Source: an uncultured Arcanobacterium sp. (GTDB lineage: Bacteria > Actinomycetota > Actinomycetes > Actinomycetales > Actinomycetaceae). From it: a stretch of 64,000 nt of DNA. The position numbers and the translations under genes were made by a program. The DNA lies in NCBI GenBank assembly GCA_958428545.1, contig CAUAGM010000005.1:1-64000 (forward strand), given 5' to 3'. The stretch's first letter is position 1. The number at the start of each line of letters is the position of its first letter. Below are positions 26,201-34,425 of this stretch, one piece after another. Below the pieces are notes generated by a model. That model was not told where the DNA came from, ran no database searches, and worked only from the letters and a program-made list of their open reading frames with translations.

Positions 26201-26915
26201 TCTGCTTGGCGGCGAGCAAAGCGGGCATATTGCTGGGGTTGGTTTCGATCTTTATATTCGCATGGTTGGTGAAGCTGTGGCTCAGCTGACCGGGCAGGAT
26301 AAGCGTCAGCGTGCGCAGCAGGCGGGGGAGCGCCATGCGCCAGCAGGCGTAGGAGTTGATGGCGAGCCTGTTGGCACGCTCAATCTTGCGGCGTCTCGGG
26401 CAGAGCCGATCGATCCGAGCGAGGTTCGCCTTGAGCTTCCTATTGAAGCGTTTGTGCCTCAAAGCTGGGTAGAAAGTGAGCGTTTGCGCCTAGAAATTTA
26501 TAGCAAGATTGCAGCCACGCGCAGTGAAGAAGAACGCCGAGAAGTGCGTGTGGAAATGGAAGATCGTTATGGTGATATTCCTGAGCAGGTGCAGCGTTTG
26601 TTTAGGATTGCTGCTCTGCGTGAGCTAGCGGCATTTGCTGGGATAGAGGAGGTGACGATTCAGGGGCGGTTTGTACGTTTTGCTCCAGTAGAGCTGCCTG
26701 ATTCTCGCCAGGTGCGTGTGCGTCGTCTCTATCCGCGTGCCGTCACAAAAGCGGCAGTTCGTTCGATGTTAGTGCCGATTCCTTCTGAAAATTCGAGCGG
26801 CGGTTTTGCTTTGGGTGATAGCGGTGCAAAATTGGGCGGCGGATCAGAAAAGCTAGCTGCTAACGATGCAATGTTTGAATTTGTAGAAGATTTTATTAAA
26901 ACAATTTTGCTCTAG
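23250..26915 (+). CDS. mfd: Transcription-repair coupling factor Mfd
   Basis: This 1221-residue DNA translocase removes stalled RNA polymerase and recruits UvrA to lesions. Domains in order: UvrB-like D1/D2 (to about 330), CarD-like RNA polymerase-interaction domain (about 490-590, beginning LKPGDFVVHERHGVGQFVKL), and SF2 helicase with Walker A GDVGYGKTEVA and DEEQ box VIDEEQRFG. The second RecA domain with LRGRVGRGRERAYA comes next, then the TRCF C-terminal domain (about 1040-1140). Start is GTG. Linked to pth upstream. Confidence 0.97.
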   Translation: MDLRSLIPIIETSRDIEALSSCALKSDVEVTIPAPLGAVPALLAAVESNSSIKAALTVVVVPSGRDADDLASSLGAYLPSNAVEVFPAWETLPHERLSPRSDTVARRLYALRRLAHPEEFFDELRVLIVPVRALLQPIVAGLGEMEPVRLLVGDFADFAKVQEKLTACAYSRVDMVESRGQFAVRGGIIDVFPPIEQHPLRIEFFGDEVETIRTFAVADQRSMEPRNQVYAPPCREILLNDTVRARAAAALTQFPGAADMLARLAEGIAVEGMESLAPVLVESMHSLVQEFPEDTRIVLVEPERVEARAESLLATSDEFLAAAWSAAAAGGSVPLNVNDASFSTVEKTMCEAEDRGFSCWRLGGFSGADQSTANDIHEQKNYAGNVDLAFSDIAQYAAKQWHIVVAAEGAGLARRFADQLGEADIPARYEGDLAHPLPRGIVVVTAAPVNAGFICESAQLAVFTAEDIVSRTRRGSRAGMKQAMPKRRKKAVDPLQLKPGDFVVHERHGVGQFVKLAKRALGGSGGAQREYMVIDYASSKRGQPRDQLWVPTDQLDQVSKYAGGDSPSLNKMGGADWAKTKAKARAAIRQIAKELIRLYAQRRATRGFAFSPDTPWQRELEDAFEYIETPDQLSTIDEVKRDMESPEPMDRLISGDVGYGKTEVAVRAAFKAVQDAKQVAVLAPTTLLVQQHVETFRDRYAGFPVRVEMLSRFQTPKETAQVIAGLKDGTVDVVIGTHKLLTGDVRFKDLGLVVIDEEQRFGVEHKETLKQLYPAVDVLAMSATPIPRTLEMAVTGIRQMSTLATPPEERHPILTYVGASEEKQISAAIKRELLRDGQVFFVHNRTQSIYKRAAQIAELVPEARIGVAHGQMSEVQLENIIHDFWNKEIDVLVCTTIVETGLDIANANTLIVEDAHKFGLSQLHQLRGRVGRGRERAYAYFLYPPGHSMTETAIARLRTIASHTELGAGIQVALKDLEIRGAGNLLGGEQSGHIAGVGFDLYIRMVGEAVAQLTGQDKRQRAQQAGERHAPAGVGVDGEPVGTLNLAASRAEPIDPSEVRLELPIEAFVPQSWVESERLRLEIYSKIAATRSEEERREVRVEMEDRYGDIPEQVQRLFRIAALRELAAFAGIEEVTIQGRFVRFAPVELPDSRQVRVRRLYPRAVTKAAVRSMLVPIPSENSSGGFALGDSGAKLGGGSEKLAANDAMFEFVEDFIKTILL

Positions 26916-27087
26916 GGCTGAAAACGAGCGGTTGAGCACGAGAAGATAAGGGTGGGAGACGCATTATGTGCAGCCGTCATCCACGTCACATTTCTTTTTT
27001 AGGACTCGTGCCAAAAGACCAAGGTGCGTTTGCCCCGATTCGCGCTAGAATAGGGGAGTAAGAAACCGCCTAAAACAAGGAGTTCTT

Positions 27088-28383
27088 GTGGCAACAATTG
27101 AAGCAGTAATTTCGCGTGAAATTCTCGATTCCCGTGGCAACCCAACAGTTGAGGTGGAGGTGCTTCTCGATGATGGCGTCTTCGCCCGCGCAGAGGTTCC
27201 ATCTGGTGCTTCTACTGGCGCATTCGAAGCTAATGAGCGTCGTGACGGCGATAAGAGCCGCTATCTTGGCAAAGGTACCCAAGATGCAGTGAACGCAGTG
27301 ATGGAAGAGATCGAACCAGAAATCATCGGCATGGACGCTGCCGAACAGCGCTATATCGATCAGACTTTGCTGGAGCTTGACGGTACGAAAAACAAGGGTA
27401 AGCTCGGCGCAAACGCTATTCTCGGTGTCTCGCTCGCAGTTGCTAAAGCTGCTGCAGAGAGCGCTGGTTTGCCGCTCTATCAGTATCTTGGTGGTCCAAA
27501 CGCGCACGTGCTTCCAGTTCCAATGATGAACATTCTTAACGGTGGTTCCCATGCGGATTCCAACGTTGATATTCAGGAATTTATGATTGCTCCTATCGGC
27601 GCGCCAACTTTCCGTGAGGCAGTGCGCTGGGGTGCAGAGGTGTACCACTCCCTTAAGGCAGTGCTTAAGGAGCGCGGACTTTCCACAGGTCTTGGTGACG
27701 AAGGCGGCTTTGCTCCAAACCTCGATTCCAACGCTGAAGCTCTCGATCTCATCTGTGAGGCCATCGAAAAGGCTGGCTTGAAGCCAGGTGAAGATGTGGC
27801 TCTTGCGCTCGATGTGGCGTCTACAGAGTTCTTCAAAGACGGCAAGTATCAGTTTGAGGGCGAGCTTCGCGACACTGATTACATGGTGAAGTACTACGAC
27901 GAACTCGTGGCTAAGTATCCTATCGTTTCCATCGAGGATCCGCTATCGGAAGATGAGTGGGATGCATGGGTTGCTCTCACGAAGCATATTGGTGATCGCG
28001 TGCAGCTTGTGGGTGACGACCTCTTCGTGACCAACCCAGAGCGTTTGGATAAAGGCATTGAGCTTGGTGCTGCTAATGCTCTGCTCGTGAAAGTAAATCA
28101 GATTGGTTCACTCACAGAGACGCTCGAAGCTGTTGAAGCTGCTCACCGTGCAGGTTATAAGAGCATGACTTCTCACCGTTCTGGCGAGACTGAAGATACT
28201 ACTATCGCCGATCTCGCAGTTGCTACCAACTCTGGGCAGATCAAGACTGGTGCTCCAGCTCGCGGTGAGCGCGTAAACAAGTACAACCAGCTTATGCGCA
28301 TTGAGGAAGAGCTTGGCGATGCTGCAGTATATGCAGGGCGTTCTGCTTTCCCTCGTTTCAAGAAGTGCGCATGCACAAAGTGA
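27088..28383 (+). CDS. eno: Enolase
   Basis: This 431-residue glycolytic enzyme converts 2-phosphoglycerate to phosphoenolpyruvate. It shows AREILDSRGNPTVEVEV-like start, GGSHADSNVDIQEFM, the metal ligands in LALDVASTEF, SIEDPL and VGDDLFVTN, catalytic Lys in LVKVNQIG and SHRSGETEDT. It starts with GTG after AAGGAG. The C-terminus ends KKCACTK, Cys-containing and slightly unusual. A strong terminator follows. Confidence 0.98.
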   Translation: MATIEAVISREILDSRGNPTVEVEVLLDDGVFARAEVPSGASTGAFEANERRDGDKSRYLGKGTQDAVNAVMEEIEPEIIGMDAAEQRYIDQTLLELDGTKNKGKLGANAILGVSLAVAKAAAESAGLPLYQYLGGPNAHVLPVPMMNILNGGSHADSNVDIQEFMIAPIGAPTFREAVRWGAEVYHSLKAVLKERGLSTGLGDEGGFAPNLDSNAEALDLICEAIEKAGLKPGEDVALALDVASTEFFKDGKYQFEGELRDTDYMVKYYDELVAKYPIVSIEDPLSEDEWDAWVALTKHIGDRVQLVGDDLFVTNPERLDKGIELGAANALLVKVNQIGSLTETLEAVEAAHRAGYKSMTSHRSGETEDTTIADLAVATNSGQIKTGAPARGERVNKYNQLMRIEEELGDAAVYAGRSAFPRFKKCACTK

Positions 28384-28429
28384 CTTTTCAGCTAGTTTGA
28401 TAGCTGGCTAGACTGACACTTAAAAGTAT

Positions 28430-28476
28430 AGCGGCGGTTTATTAACGATATATGTTGGTAAACCGCCGCTTTTCTT
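28430..28476 (+). terminator. Terminator of enolase
   Basis: AGCGGCGGTTTA (28430-28441) pairs with TAAACCGCCGCT (28459-28470) and runs into TTTCTT. Confidence 0.9.
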
Positions 28477-28658
28477 ATGGGCTGTCAATTGGTTGGATGG
28501 GCTGTCAATTAGTCGGGTTCAACATGATGATAATAAGCAGCATGATTACTAAAACTACAGTGGAAATTGAGGAAAATAAGAGAAGCTGTATTTGAGATTC
28601 TTTACGCTCCTGCGTGCCAGATCTGCACGAAAACGCCGAAAGGAATAAAATAGCGCAT

Positions 28659-29738
28659 ATGAGTTCACGCCGACCGCCCCAGCCTCGCCCGCATCGTCCG
28701 AGCGAGAAGTCTGCTGTGCGCGGGCGCGATATTCAATCTACGCATTCTAGCGAGTCTTACGATCGTGAATTTTCAACGCGAAAGCAAGATAAATCGTCAC
28801 GCGCTTCTTCTCGTTCTGATCGTCAAGGTATAAGTAAATCTTTGCGTACGCAAAGAGAAACTGTGCGTGAGCAAAAGGAAAGTTCGCGGCTGAAGCGAGA
28901 AACTCCTCATGTTCAGAGGGAAGCGCCTGCTTTTGAGGAAAAGCGTCAAGGCGTAGATCACGCAAAAAGCCGATTTCTTCTGCGTATTCTTCGGCAGCGA
29001 TTGCGCAAAAAAAGCAGTTCAGATACACAAGATACGGCACCTCATCTGCCTGCTGATGAGCTCAATAAACTTGGCAGAATGAGCGCCGGCTCCCAGCCGA
29101 TGCCTCAGCGGCAGCTGCGAGAGGATACGTTTTTTCAGCAGCAGGCTACGCTTCCTCATAAGTTTTCTGCGCGCACTGCCCCAGATTGGAAAATCGTGTG
29201 GGAAGGGCAAAATCGCACTCACCAGATATCTGTGCACATGATTGCGATTATTGGGTTTGCGGCATTGGCAGCTCTGATCGTCGTTACTCCTTTGTCTAGT
29301 TTTATTGCCCAGCAAGAGCAGATTCGTTCCCTCAGTGCGGAGCTTGAAACTCGGCACAAGCATATTTCTGAGCTCGAACAATCGATTGCTCTATGGAACG
29401 ATCCTGATTACGTGCGAGCTCAGGCGCGTGATCGCCTGGGTTACGTGATGCCGGGAGAAACGCTGTATATCGTTTCTGGAGGCGCAGACGATCCAGCAAA
29501 AGCAGCGCAGGAAAAAATCGATCGAGCAAACAACGAGCGCCGCGCAATCACTCCGTTTTATGTGACGATGTGGGATTCGATTTCGATTGCAGGAAAAGCT
29601 GCTCATGAGGGAAATCCTCAAAATGTGCCTGTGCTTAATAAGGATGCAGGAAATCGAGATTCTGATAAACAAGGCGTGGATAATCAAACTGAATCTGGCG
29701 AGAATCCAGGAAGTGAAGAAGCTGATAAGCAGAATTAA
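28659..29738 (+). CDS. FtsB/DivIC-family septum formation protein
   Basis: The protein has about 360 residues. The N-terminal 190 residues are hydrophilic, rich in Arg, Ser, Gln and Glu. One membrane helix follows (VHMIAIIGFAALAALIVVTP), then a coiled coil (QEQIRSLSAELETRHKHISE) and the conserved DPDYVRAQARDRLGYVMPGE, diagnostic of DivIC/FtsB. Such proteins bridge FtsQ and FtsL in the divisome. I use the ATG at 28659, 7 bases after TAAAAT (28646-28651); a GTG at 28614 is also in frame. Its place after eno is the normal actinobacterial order. Confidence 0.88.
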   Translation: MSSRRPPQPRPHRPSEKSAVRGRDIQSTHSSESYDREFSTRKQDKSSRASSRSDRQGISKSLRTQRETVREQKESSRLKRETPHVQREAPAFEEKRQGVDHAKSRFLLRILRQRLRKKSSSDTQDTAPHLPADELNKLGRMSAGSQPMPQRQLREDTFFQQQATLPHKFSARTAPDWKIVWEGQNRTHQISVHMIAIIGFAALAALIVVTPLSSFIAQQEQIRSLSAELETRHKHISELEQSIALWNDPDYVRAQARDRLGYVMPGETLYIVSGGADDPAKAAQEKIDRANNERRAITPFYVTMWDSISIAGKAAHEGNPQNVPVLNKDAGNRDSDKQGVDNQTESGENPGSEEADKQN

Positions 29739-29811
29739 GATGATGAAACGCGCGAACTGATGAGGCTAGTGGGGCGAATGGTGATCGTGCACATATGCAG
29801 TAGCATGATAT

Positions 29812-30408
29812 ATGAAGGGTGGAAGTGTGAAGAGGCTTAGAGCTGAAGATCTGAAATTGGTTGAAAAAGTGCCGCTTGAAATTCTGCGTAAAGTAGCGGC
29901 AAATGCCTCAGAGATTCGTGATGGGGATATTGAGACGCTTGCTGAGCAGTTAGGGCGGTTTCCGCGCGGTTTGGTTGGTATTGGAGCGCGCTGCGGATGC
30001 GGTCGCCCTGCAGTGACGATCACGTATCCTCGCCTCCCCAACGGAGAGCCGTTTCCTACTCTTTTTTACCTCTCACTCCCGTGGCTTATTCGAGAAATCT
30101 CACATATAGAGAGCACGGGAGGTATGCAGCCGTTCAACGAAGCTTTGCAAAAAAGTAGCGATGTTTATAACGAAGAGCTGGCTGAAAATCATCGGTGCGC
30201 ACACCTTAGCTATGTGGAGCGCAGAAATCTGCTCGCTGACGTACCTGAAATAGCGGGCCGCAGTGCTGGCGGTATGCCTGATCGCGTGAAGTGCCTTCAT
30301 GCATTGGCAGGTTTTGCGCTTGCGGTTGGCGAAGGCGTGACGGCTGTCGGTGACGAAGCTCTGCGCTTGGCTGGCTGGGCGCCTGGTGTGTGCCGATGTG
30401 ATAAATAG
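29812..30408 (+). CDS. DUF501 family protein
   Basis: This 198-residue protein of unknown function is almost always encoded between the DivIC-like gene and ppx in actinobacteria, as here. Visible features are IGARCGCGRPAVTITYPRL and PTLFYLSLPWLIREIS, and a C-terminal HALAGFALAVGEGVTAVGDE. Several conserved Cys (CGCG, a late CRCD) could bind metal. TAGCAT ends 5 bases before the ATG; a later in-frame GTG at 29827 is possible. Confidence 0.9.
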   Translation: MKGGSVKRLRAEDLKLVEKVPLEILRKVAANASEIRDGDIETLAEQLGRFPRGLVGIGARCGCGRPAVTITYPRLPNGEPFPTLFYLSLPWLIREISHIESTGGMQPFNEALQKSSDVYNEELAENHRCAHLSYVERRNLLADVPEIAGRSAGGMPDRVKCLHALAGFALAVGEGVTAVGDEALRLAGWAPGVCRCDK

Positions 30409-30501
30409 TGCTTTAATGGTGCAGCGCATCGGCGCATAAGTAATGTGTGTGAGCAATTTTCTTTTTCATTTTTTACCCAAGGGGTGTGGCAGAGTAGAGC
30501 T

Positions 30502-31497
30502 ATGAGAGTTGCTGGAATTGACTGCGGAACGAATACGATCCGATTGCTCGTTGCTGACGTGCTAGAAAACGTTATGTCTGGTGCGCCGGTTTTGTGCGAT
30601 ATCGTGCGCACAATGCAGGTGGTGAGACTTGGGCAAGGAGTCGATCGTACTGGGCGCTTCGATGAGAAAGCATTGGAACGCACGCTTGCTATGGTTCGAG
30701 AATACGGGCAGATATGCAAAGAGAAAGGCGTGGAATCGCTGCGTTTTGCGGCGACGAGTGCCACGAGAGATGCGCAGAATCGTCAAGAATTTATTGATGC
30801 TGTTGTGTGCGAGCTTGGCGTAGAGCCGCAAGTGCTCACTGGAGAGCAAGAAGCTCATACGAGTTTTACAGGTGCGATTTCTGCAATGAATACAGGGGGC
30901 TTGTGCACTGTTGAATCGCCACTGCTTGCAATTGATTTAGGCGGCGGCAGTACGGAGCTTGTGCTCGGCACAGCTGAGGGGGAGATTCTCAGCTCATATT
31001 CGATGAACGTAGGCTCGGTGCGTATGCGTGAGCGAAGATTACATTCCGATCCGCCCACGAGCGAAGAAATAAATAAGGCTCGTCAAGACGTGCAAGATTA
31101 TCTGGATCGTGCTGAAAAATATGTGGATCTTGGGCAGGCCCGCGGCGTGATCGGTCTTGCAGGCACTGTGACGACTCTTGTAGCTAAAGCGCTTGAACTG
31201 CCGAATTATCAGCCAGAGCGTATACATGGAATGGTATTGACTATCCCTGAGGTAGATCGCGTGTGCGAGTGGTTTATGAATAGCTCAGTTGCTCAGCACG
31301 CTGATCTGGGATTTATGGCTCCTGGTCGTGCAGATGTGATTGGTGCAGGTGCTCTTGTGTGGCAGGAAGTTGTGCATCGAATTGTGCAGCGCACACGCGA
31401 GGCTGGGCATGAGCTGCAATCAGTCGTCACGAGTGAACACGATATTCTCGATGGCTTGGCTCTTTGGGCTGCGCGAGAGCCTCAACCTTTGGCATAA
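30502..31497 (+). CDS. ppx: Ppx/GppA exopolyphosphatase family protein
   Basis: This protein of about 331 residues has the actin-like ATPase fold, hydrolysing polyphosphate or pppGpp. It shows VAGIDCGTNTIRLLVADV (phosphate 1 loop), RFAATSATRDAQN, LAIDLGGGSTELVLG (phosphate 2) and GLAGTVTTLVA. It is a two-domain short form without the HD-like C-terminal domains of E. coli Ppx. The start is the ATG of MRVAGID; the frame extends upstream without homology. It is the last gene of the conserved block before tRNA-Leu. Confidence 0.93.
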   Translation: MRVAGIDCGTNTIRLLVADVLENVMSGAPVLCDIVRTMQVVRLGQGVDRTGRFDEKALERTLAMVREYGQICKEKGVESLRFAATSATRDAQNRQEFIDAVVCELGVEPQVLTGEQEAHTSFTGAISAMNTGGLCTVESPLLAIDLGGGSTELVLGTAEGEILSSYSMNVGSVRMRERRLHSDPPTSEEINKARQDVQDYLDRAEKYVDLGQARGVIGLAGTVTTLVAKALELPNYQPERIHGMVLTIPEVDRVCEWFMNSSVAQHADLGFMAPGRADVIGAGALVWQEVVHRIVQRTREAGHELQSVVTSEHDILDGLALWAAREPQPLA

Positions 31498-31645
31498 AAA
31501 GCGTTAAGTTTTACTAACGTGAGATGTGTTGTATCAATGCTTATTCGTTTTTGTGAAGCTCAGTAATTTTCCACAAACGCTTCCAAGCAGATAAACTTAG
31601 AGAACAGCGCATCAGAAGCGTTAGTTTTTTCTCACATTGGGCGGT

Positions 31646-31728
31646 GCTTCCATCGTCTGATTGGCAGATGCAGCAGACTTAAAATCTGCAAATCTTCCAA
31701 GTGTGGGTTCGAGCCACGCATCGAGAAG
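31646..31728 (+). pseudogene. tRNA-Leu remnant
   Basis: The segment repeats the anticodon arm GCAGCAGACTTAAAATCTGC and the T-arm entry CCAAGTGTGGGTTCGAG of the tRNA-Leu at 31899. The acceptor ends do not pair, and 9 extra bases separate the anticodon and T arms. It is a decayed or partial copy 253 bases upstream of the intact gene. Confidence 0.65.
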
Positions 31729-31898
31729 TTTTGATTCGAGAGCTTGCTCTTGGCATCAAAAGTGACGATGATGCGCGCAACGATTGCGTAGCGATTATTG
31801 CTGGCACTGGGAGCGCGCTCCTCTGTTGCGGTATAATATAATGTGTTCGAATGAATGCTAATACAACTGAATAGAAAATTGTGTTCGCACGCATTCAT

Positions 31899-31972
31899 GC
31901 TCCCATAGCCCAATCGGCAGAGGCAGCAGACTTAAAATCTGCCAAGTGTGGGTTCGAGTCCCACTGGGAGTA
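31899..31972 (+). tRNA. tRNA-Leu (anticodon TAA)
   Basis: Cloverleaf with acceptor GCTCCCA/TGGGAGT, anticodon stem GCAGA/TCTGC and loop CTTAAAA (anticodon TAA, codon TTA), and T arm GTGGG-TTCGAGT-CCCAC. The short variable loop is typical of the actinobacterial tRNA-Leu(TAA) next to ppx. A TATAAT lies at 31832-31837. Confidence 0.92.
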
Positions 31973-32166
31973 CTAGCTGATTTTGGCTAATGTCCAGCTC
32001 GTACATACCCCTTGTAGTTCCTCTTCGAGACGCGAAAATATGCAATAAGTCTCATGAGATCTGGCGAATGCGTACGTAGGCATATATCTGTATTGCCTAG
32101 TAGACGTTCACTATGTTTGCAGCGATAACGAAGTAGTGTACATACTGATCGGAAAGAAGGATGTAT

Positions 32167-33588
32167 ATGGTATTTCATGCGTGGTCAATTATCCCGTTTG
32201 CCGCTATGTTGCTTGCAATTGCTGTTTTTCCTCTTGTGCCAGCGCTGGCGCAAGTGTGGGAAAAACGAGTGTTTCAGCTTGGGCTTGCTCTTATCTTAGG
32301 TGTGCCCGTTGCAGTCTGGATGGTTCTTGGCGGAGAAAGCGGATACGTCGTTGAAAAACTCTGGGAGTACGCACAATTTATTATTTTGCTCTTTTCGCTT
32401 TTTGTGGTCTCTGGCGGTATTTTTCTTGCAGGCGATATTCGCGCAACGCCAAGAAATAATACGATTTTTCTTGGCGTGGGCGCGGCTCTTGCGTCTTTCG
32501 TTGGCACGACAGGTGCGGCAATGCTCTTTATCCGCCCTGTGCTCAATACGAATAAAGAGCGTACGCATAAAGCGCATACTGTGCTCTTTCTGATTTTTAC
32601 TGTGGCAAACTGTGGCGGTTTGCTCACTCCGCTTGGCGACCCACCACTTTTCTTAGGTTTTCTGCAAGGCGTTCCATTTATGTGGACTTTCAATCTGTGG
32701 AAAGAGTGGCTTTTTGTAAATCTTCTTTTGCTCGTCACCTATTTCGCTTTAGATTGCAAATTCTATGCGAAGGAACCAAAAGCGGCAATTACGGCAGACG
32801 ATACCGAACGGGAGCCTCTGGCTGTGCGTGGCGTGCTGAATTTCTTGTGGCTTGCCGTTATCGTCGTAGCTGTTGCTATTGCTCCCTCAATTGATCTGCA
32901 TGCCATCGAAGAAGGCACAGCAAGCATGGCGGCATTTCTTCCAATAAGAGAGCTGCTTATGCTCGCAGCTGCAGGCGCATCATATGCCACTACTCAAAAA
33001 TCGGTGCGTTTTGGCGATAACGAGTTTACGTGGGGGCCAATCGCAGAAGTTGCTGCACTCTTTATTGGTATTTTTATGACGATGATGCCAGCGCTCAAAT
33101 ACCTTGCTCAGGTTGCTCCAAGTTTGCCGCTCAATCGCGTCACCTTCTTCGCCTTTTCTGGAGGGCTTTCGTCTATGCTCGATAACGCCCCTACTTACCT
33201 TACGTTTTTCGAAATGGCAAAAACTCTGACGCTCGAAGGAGTAAACGTAGTGGCAGGCGTGCCAGAGCCGTATTTGATTGCGATCTCTACAGGGGCTGTA
33301 TTCTGCGGAGCTATGACGTATATCGGCAATGGCCCGAATTTTATGGTGAAATCCGTTGCAGATTCTCAAGGTGTGCATATGCCGAGTTTTGGCGGTTATA
33401 TCGTGAGGGCACTGGAATATCTGTTGCCAGTTCTGATTGCGCAATGCTGCTTGTTTATTGCCGAATCGCTCACAGCGCACATATGTGGCATACTCATTCT
33501 CGCTTTTGTGTTGGCACGCGCAGGATACTACGTGATACAGGCAAGAAAACTTGAAGCAGCTAATCATGCTGCCAGTGTGAACAGCTAA
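32167..33588 (+). CDS. Ion transporter-superfamily membrane protein, Na+/H+ antiporter (NhaD/CitMHS_2-like)
   Basis: The protein has about 473 residues and 12 or more membrane helices. It shows FVGTTGAAMLFIRPVLNTN, FLIFTVANCGGLLTPLGDPP and NAPTYLTFFEMA, the duplicated loop motifs of ArsB/NhaD-type carriers, plus GAMTYIGNGPNFMVKS. Family members exchange Na+ for H+ or carry dicarboxylates. I use the ATG at 32167 because AAGAAGG lies 6 bases upstream; an ATG at 32161 abuts that sequence. It is a single-gene unit after tRNA-Leu. Confidence 0.85.
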   Translation: MVFHAWSIIPFAAMLLAIAVFPLVPALAQVWEKRVFQLGLALILGVPVAVWMVLGGESGYVVEKLWEYAQFIILLFSLFVVSGGIFLAGDIRATPRNNTIFLGVGAALASFVGTTGAAMLFIRPVLNTNKERTHKAHTVLFLIFTVANCGGLLTPLGDPPLFLGFLQGVPFMWTFNLWKEWLFVNLLLLVTYFALDCKFYAKEPKAAITADDTEREPLAVRGVLNFLWLAVIVVAVAIAPSIDLHAIEEGTASMAAFLPIRELLMLAAAGASYATTQKSVRFGDNEFTWGPIAEVAALFIGIFMTMMPALKYLAQVAPSLPLNRVTFFAFSGGLSSMLDNAPTYLTFFEMAKTLTLEGVNVVAGVPEPYLIAISTGAVFCGAMTYIGNGPNFMVKSVADSQGVHMPSFGGYIVRALEYLLPVLIAQCCLFIAESLTAHICGILILAFVLARAGYYVIQARKLEAANHAASVNS

Positions 33589-33640
33589 TGAGGTAGTGGC
33601 GGCCGAGCTGGTGAGCTGTGTGTAACGTGTGTTTTAAACG

Positions 33641-34348
33641 TCAATCGAGATCATTTCGGTCGATTTGATCTACCGCATGGACGTAGGGCAAAGATGCAAT
33701 AGAGCTGAGTAAATCTTTTTGAGGCATTCTTCCCTCGAACTTCATAATGACGCGAGTTCCGTTTCCTTCTTCCGTTTTAATTTGCGCTGTAGAGGTAACG
33801 GCTGCTTTATAGCCTAGGCTGGAGGCGATTTCGAGAACGCGATGCATCACTCCGTGGCCCGATTCATATTCGATCACAGTTCGCATATTGCATCCTGATG
33901 AGGGAATTCGATTAATAAGAGGTCCGACGATAAATACCATAAGGTAGTGTAAAGCGAGTGCATATAGTGCAATGGGGAGCATGAGAGCTCCGCAAGCAAC
34001 GCCCAAAGCGGCCGATAGCCAGATGGTTGCAGCTGTAGTAAGTCCGCGTACTGCATCGTTATTGACGAAGATTACTCCTGCTCCAATGAAGCCGATTCCA
34101 GATACAATCTGGGCGGCAATTCGGGAGGGGTCTACCATTACTGCCGATGTTTCTATTGCGCTAAAGCCGTATGCGGAGATAAGAGTAAAAACGCATGCGC
34201 CCATCCCTACAAGAACATGGGTTTTGACGCCAGCATTTTTATGATGTATTTGTCTTTCGATCCCAAGCAGGCTGCAGAGGATGAAACAGATTGTTAGTGC
34301 GATAAATTGTTGAGAAAGCGCAGAGGTGCTTGATATAAGAAATTCCAT
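33641..34348 (-). CDS. MgtC/SapB family membrane protein
   Basis: This 235-residue protein has four or five N-terminal helices, with SLLGIERQIHHKNAGVKTHVLVGMGACVF split as the ERQ and AGVKTH motifs and GIGFIGAGVIF, diagnostic of MgtC. An ACT-like cytosolic domain follows (about 150-235). MgtC proteins inhibit the F-type ATP synthase in some pathogens and matter under low Mg2+ or phosphate stress. It is convergent with the antiporter gene and downstream of the secreted phosphodiesterase gene. Confidence 0.88.
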   Translation of the reverse strand: MEFLISSTSALSQQFIALTICFILCSLLGIERQIHHKNAGVKTHVLVGMGACVFTLISAYGFSAIETSAVMVDPSRIAAQIVSGIGFIGAGVIFVNNDAVRGLTTAATIWLSAALGVACGALMLPIALYALALHYLMVFIVGPLINRIPSSGCNMRTVIEYESGHGVMHRVLEIASSLGYKAAVTSTAQIKTEEGNGTRVIMKFEGRMPQKDLLSSIASLPYVHAVDQIDRNDLD

Positions 34349-34425
34349 ATGATCTCTTCTAAAAAACTATGTGAGTAATACTTGTGGTAGATAAAAAGAA
34401 ACATAAGTGGAAGTGACGATAAAGG

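Noticed and set aside
28478..28517. Direct repeat GGGCTGTCAATT twice after the enolase terminator
   Set aside because: Two short copies only, no link to an element or gene.
31646..31728. Second functional tRNA-Leu
   Set aside because: Acceptor ends do not pair and extra bases separate the anticodon and T arms, so it is listed as a remnant.
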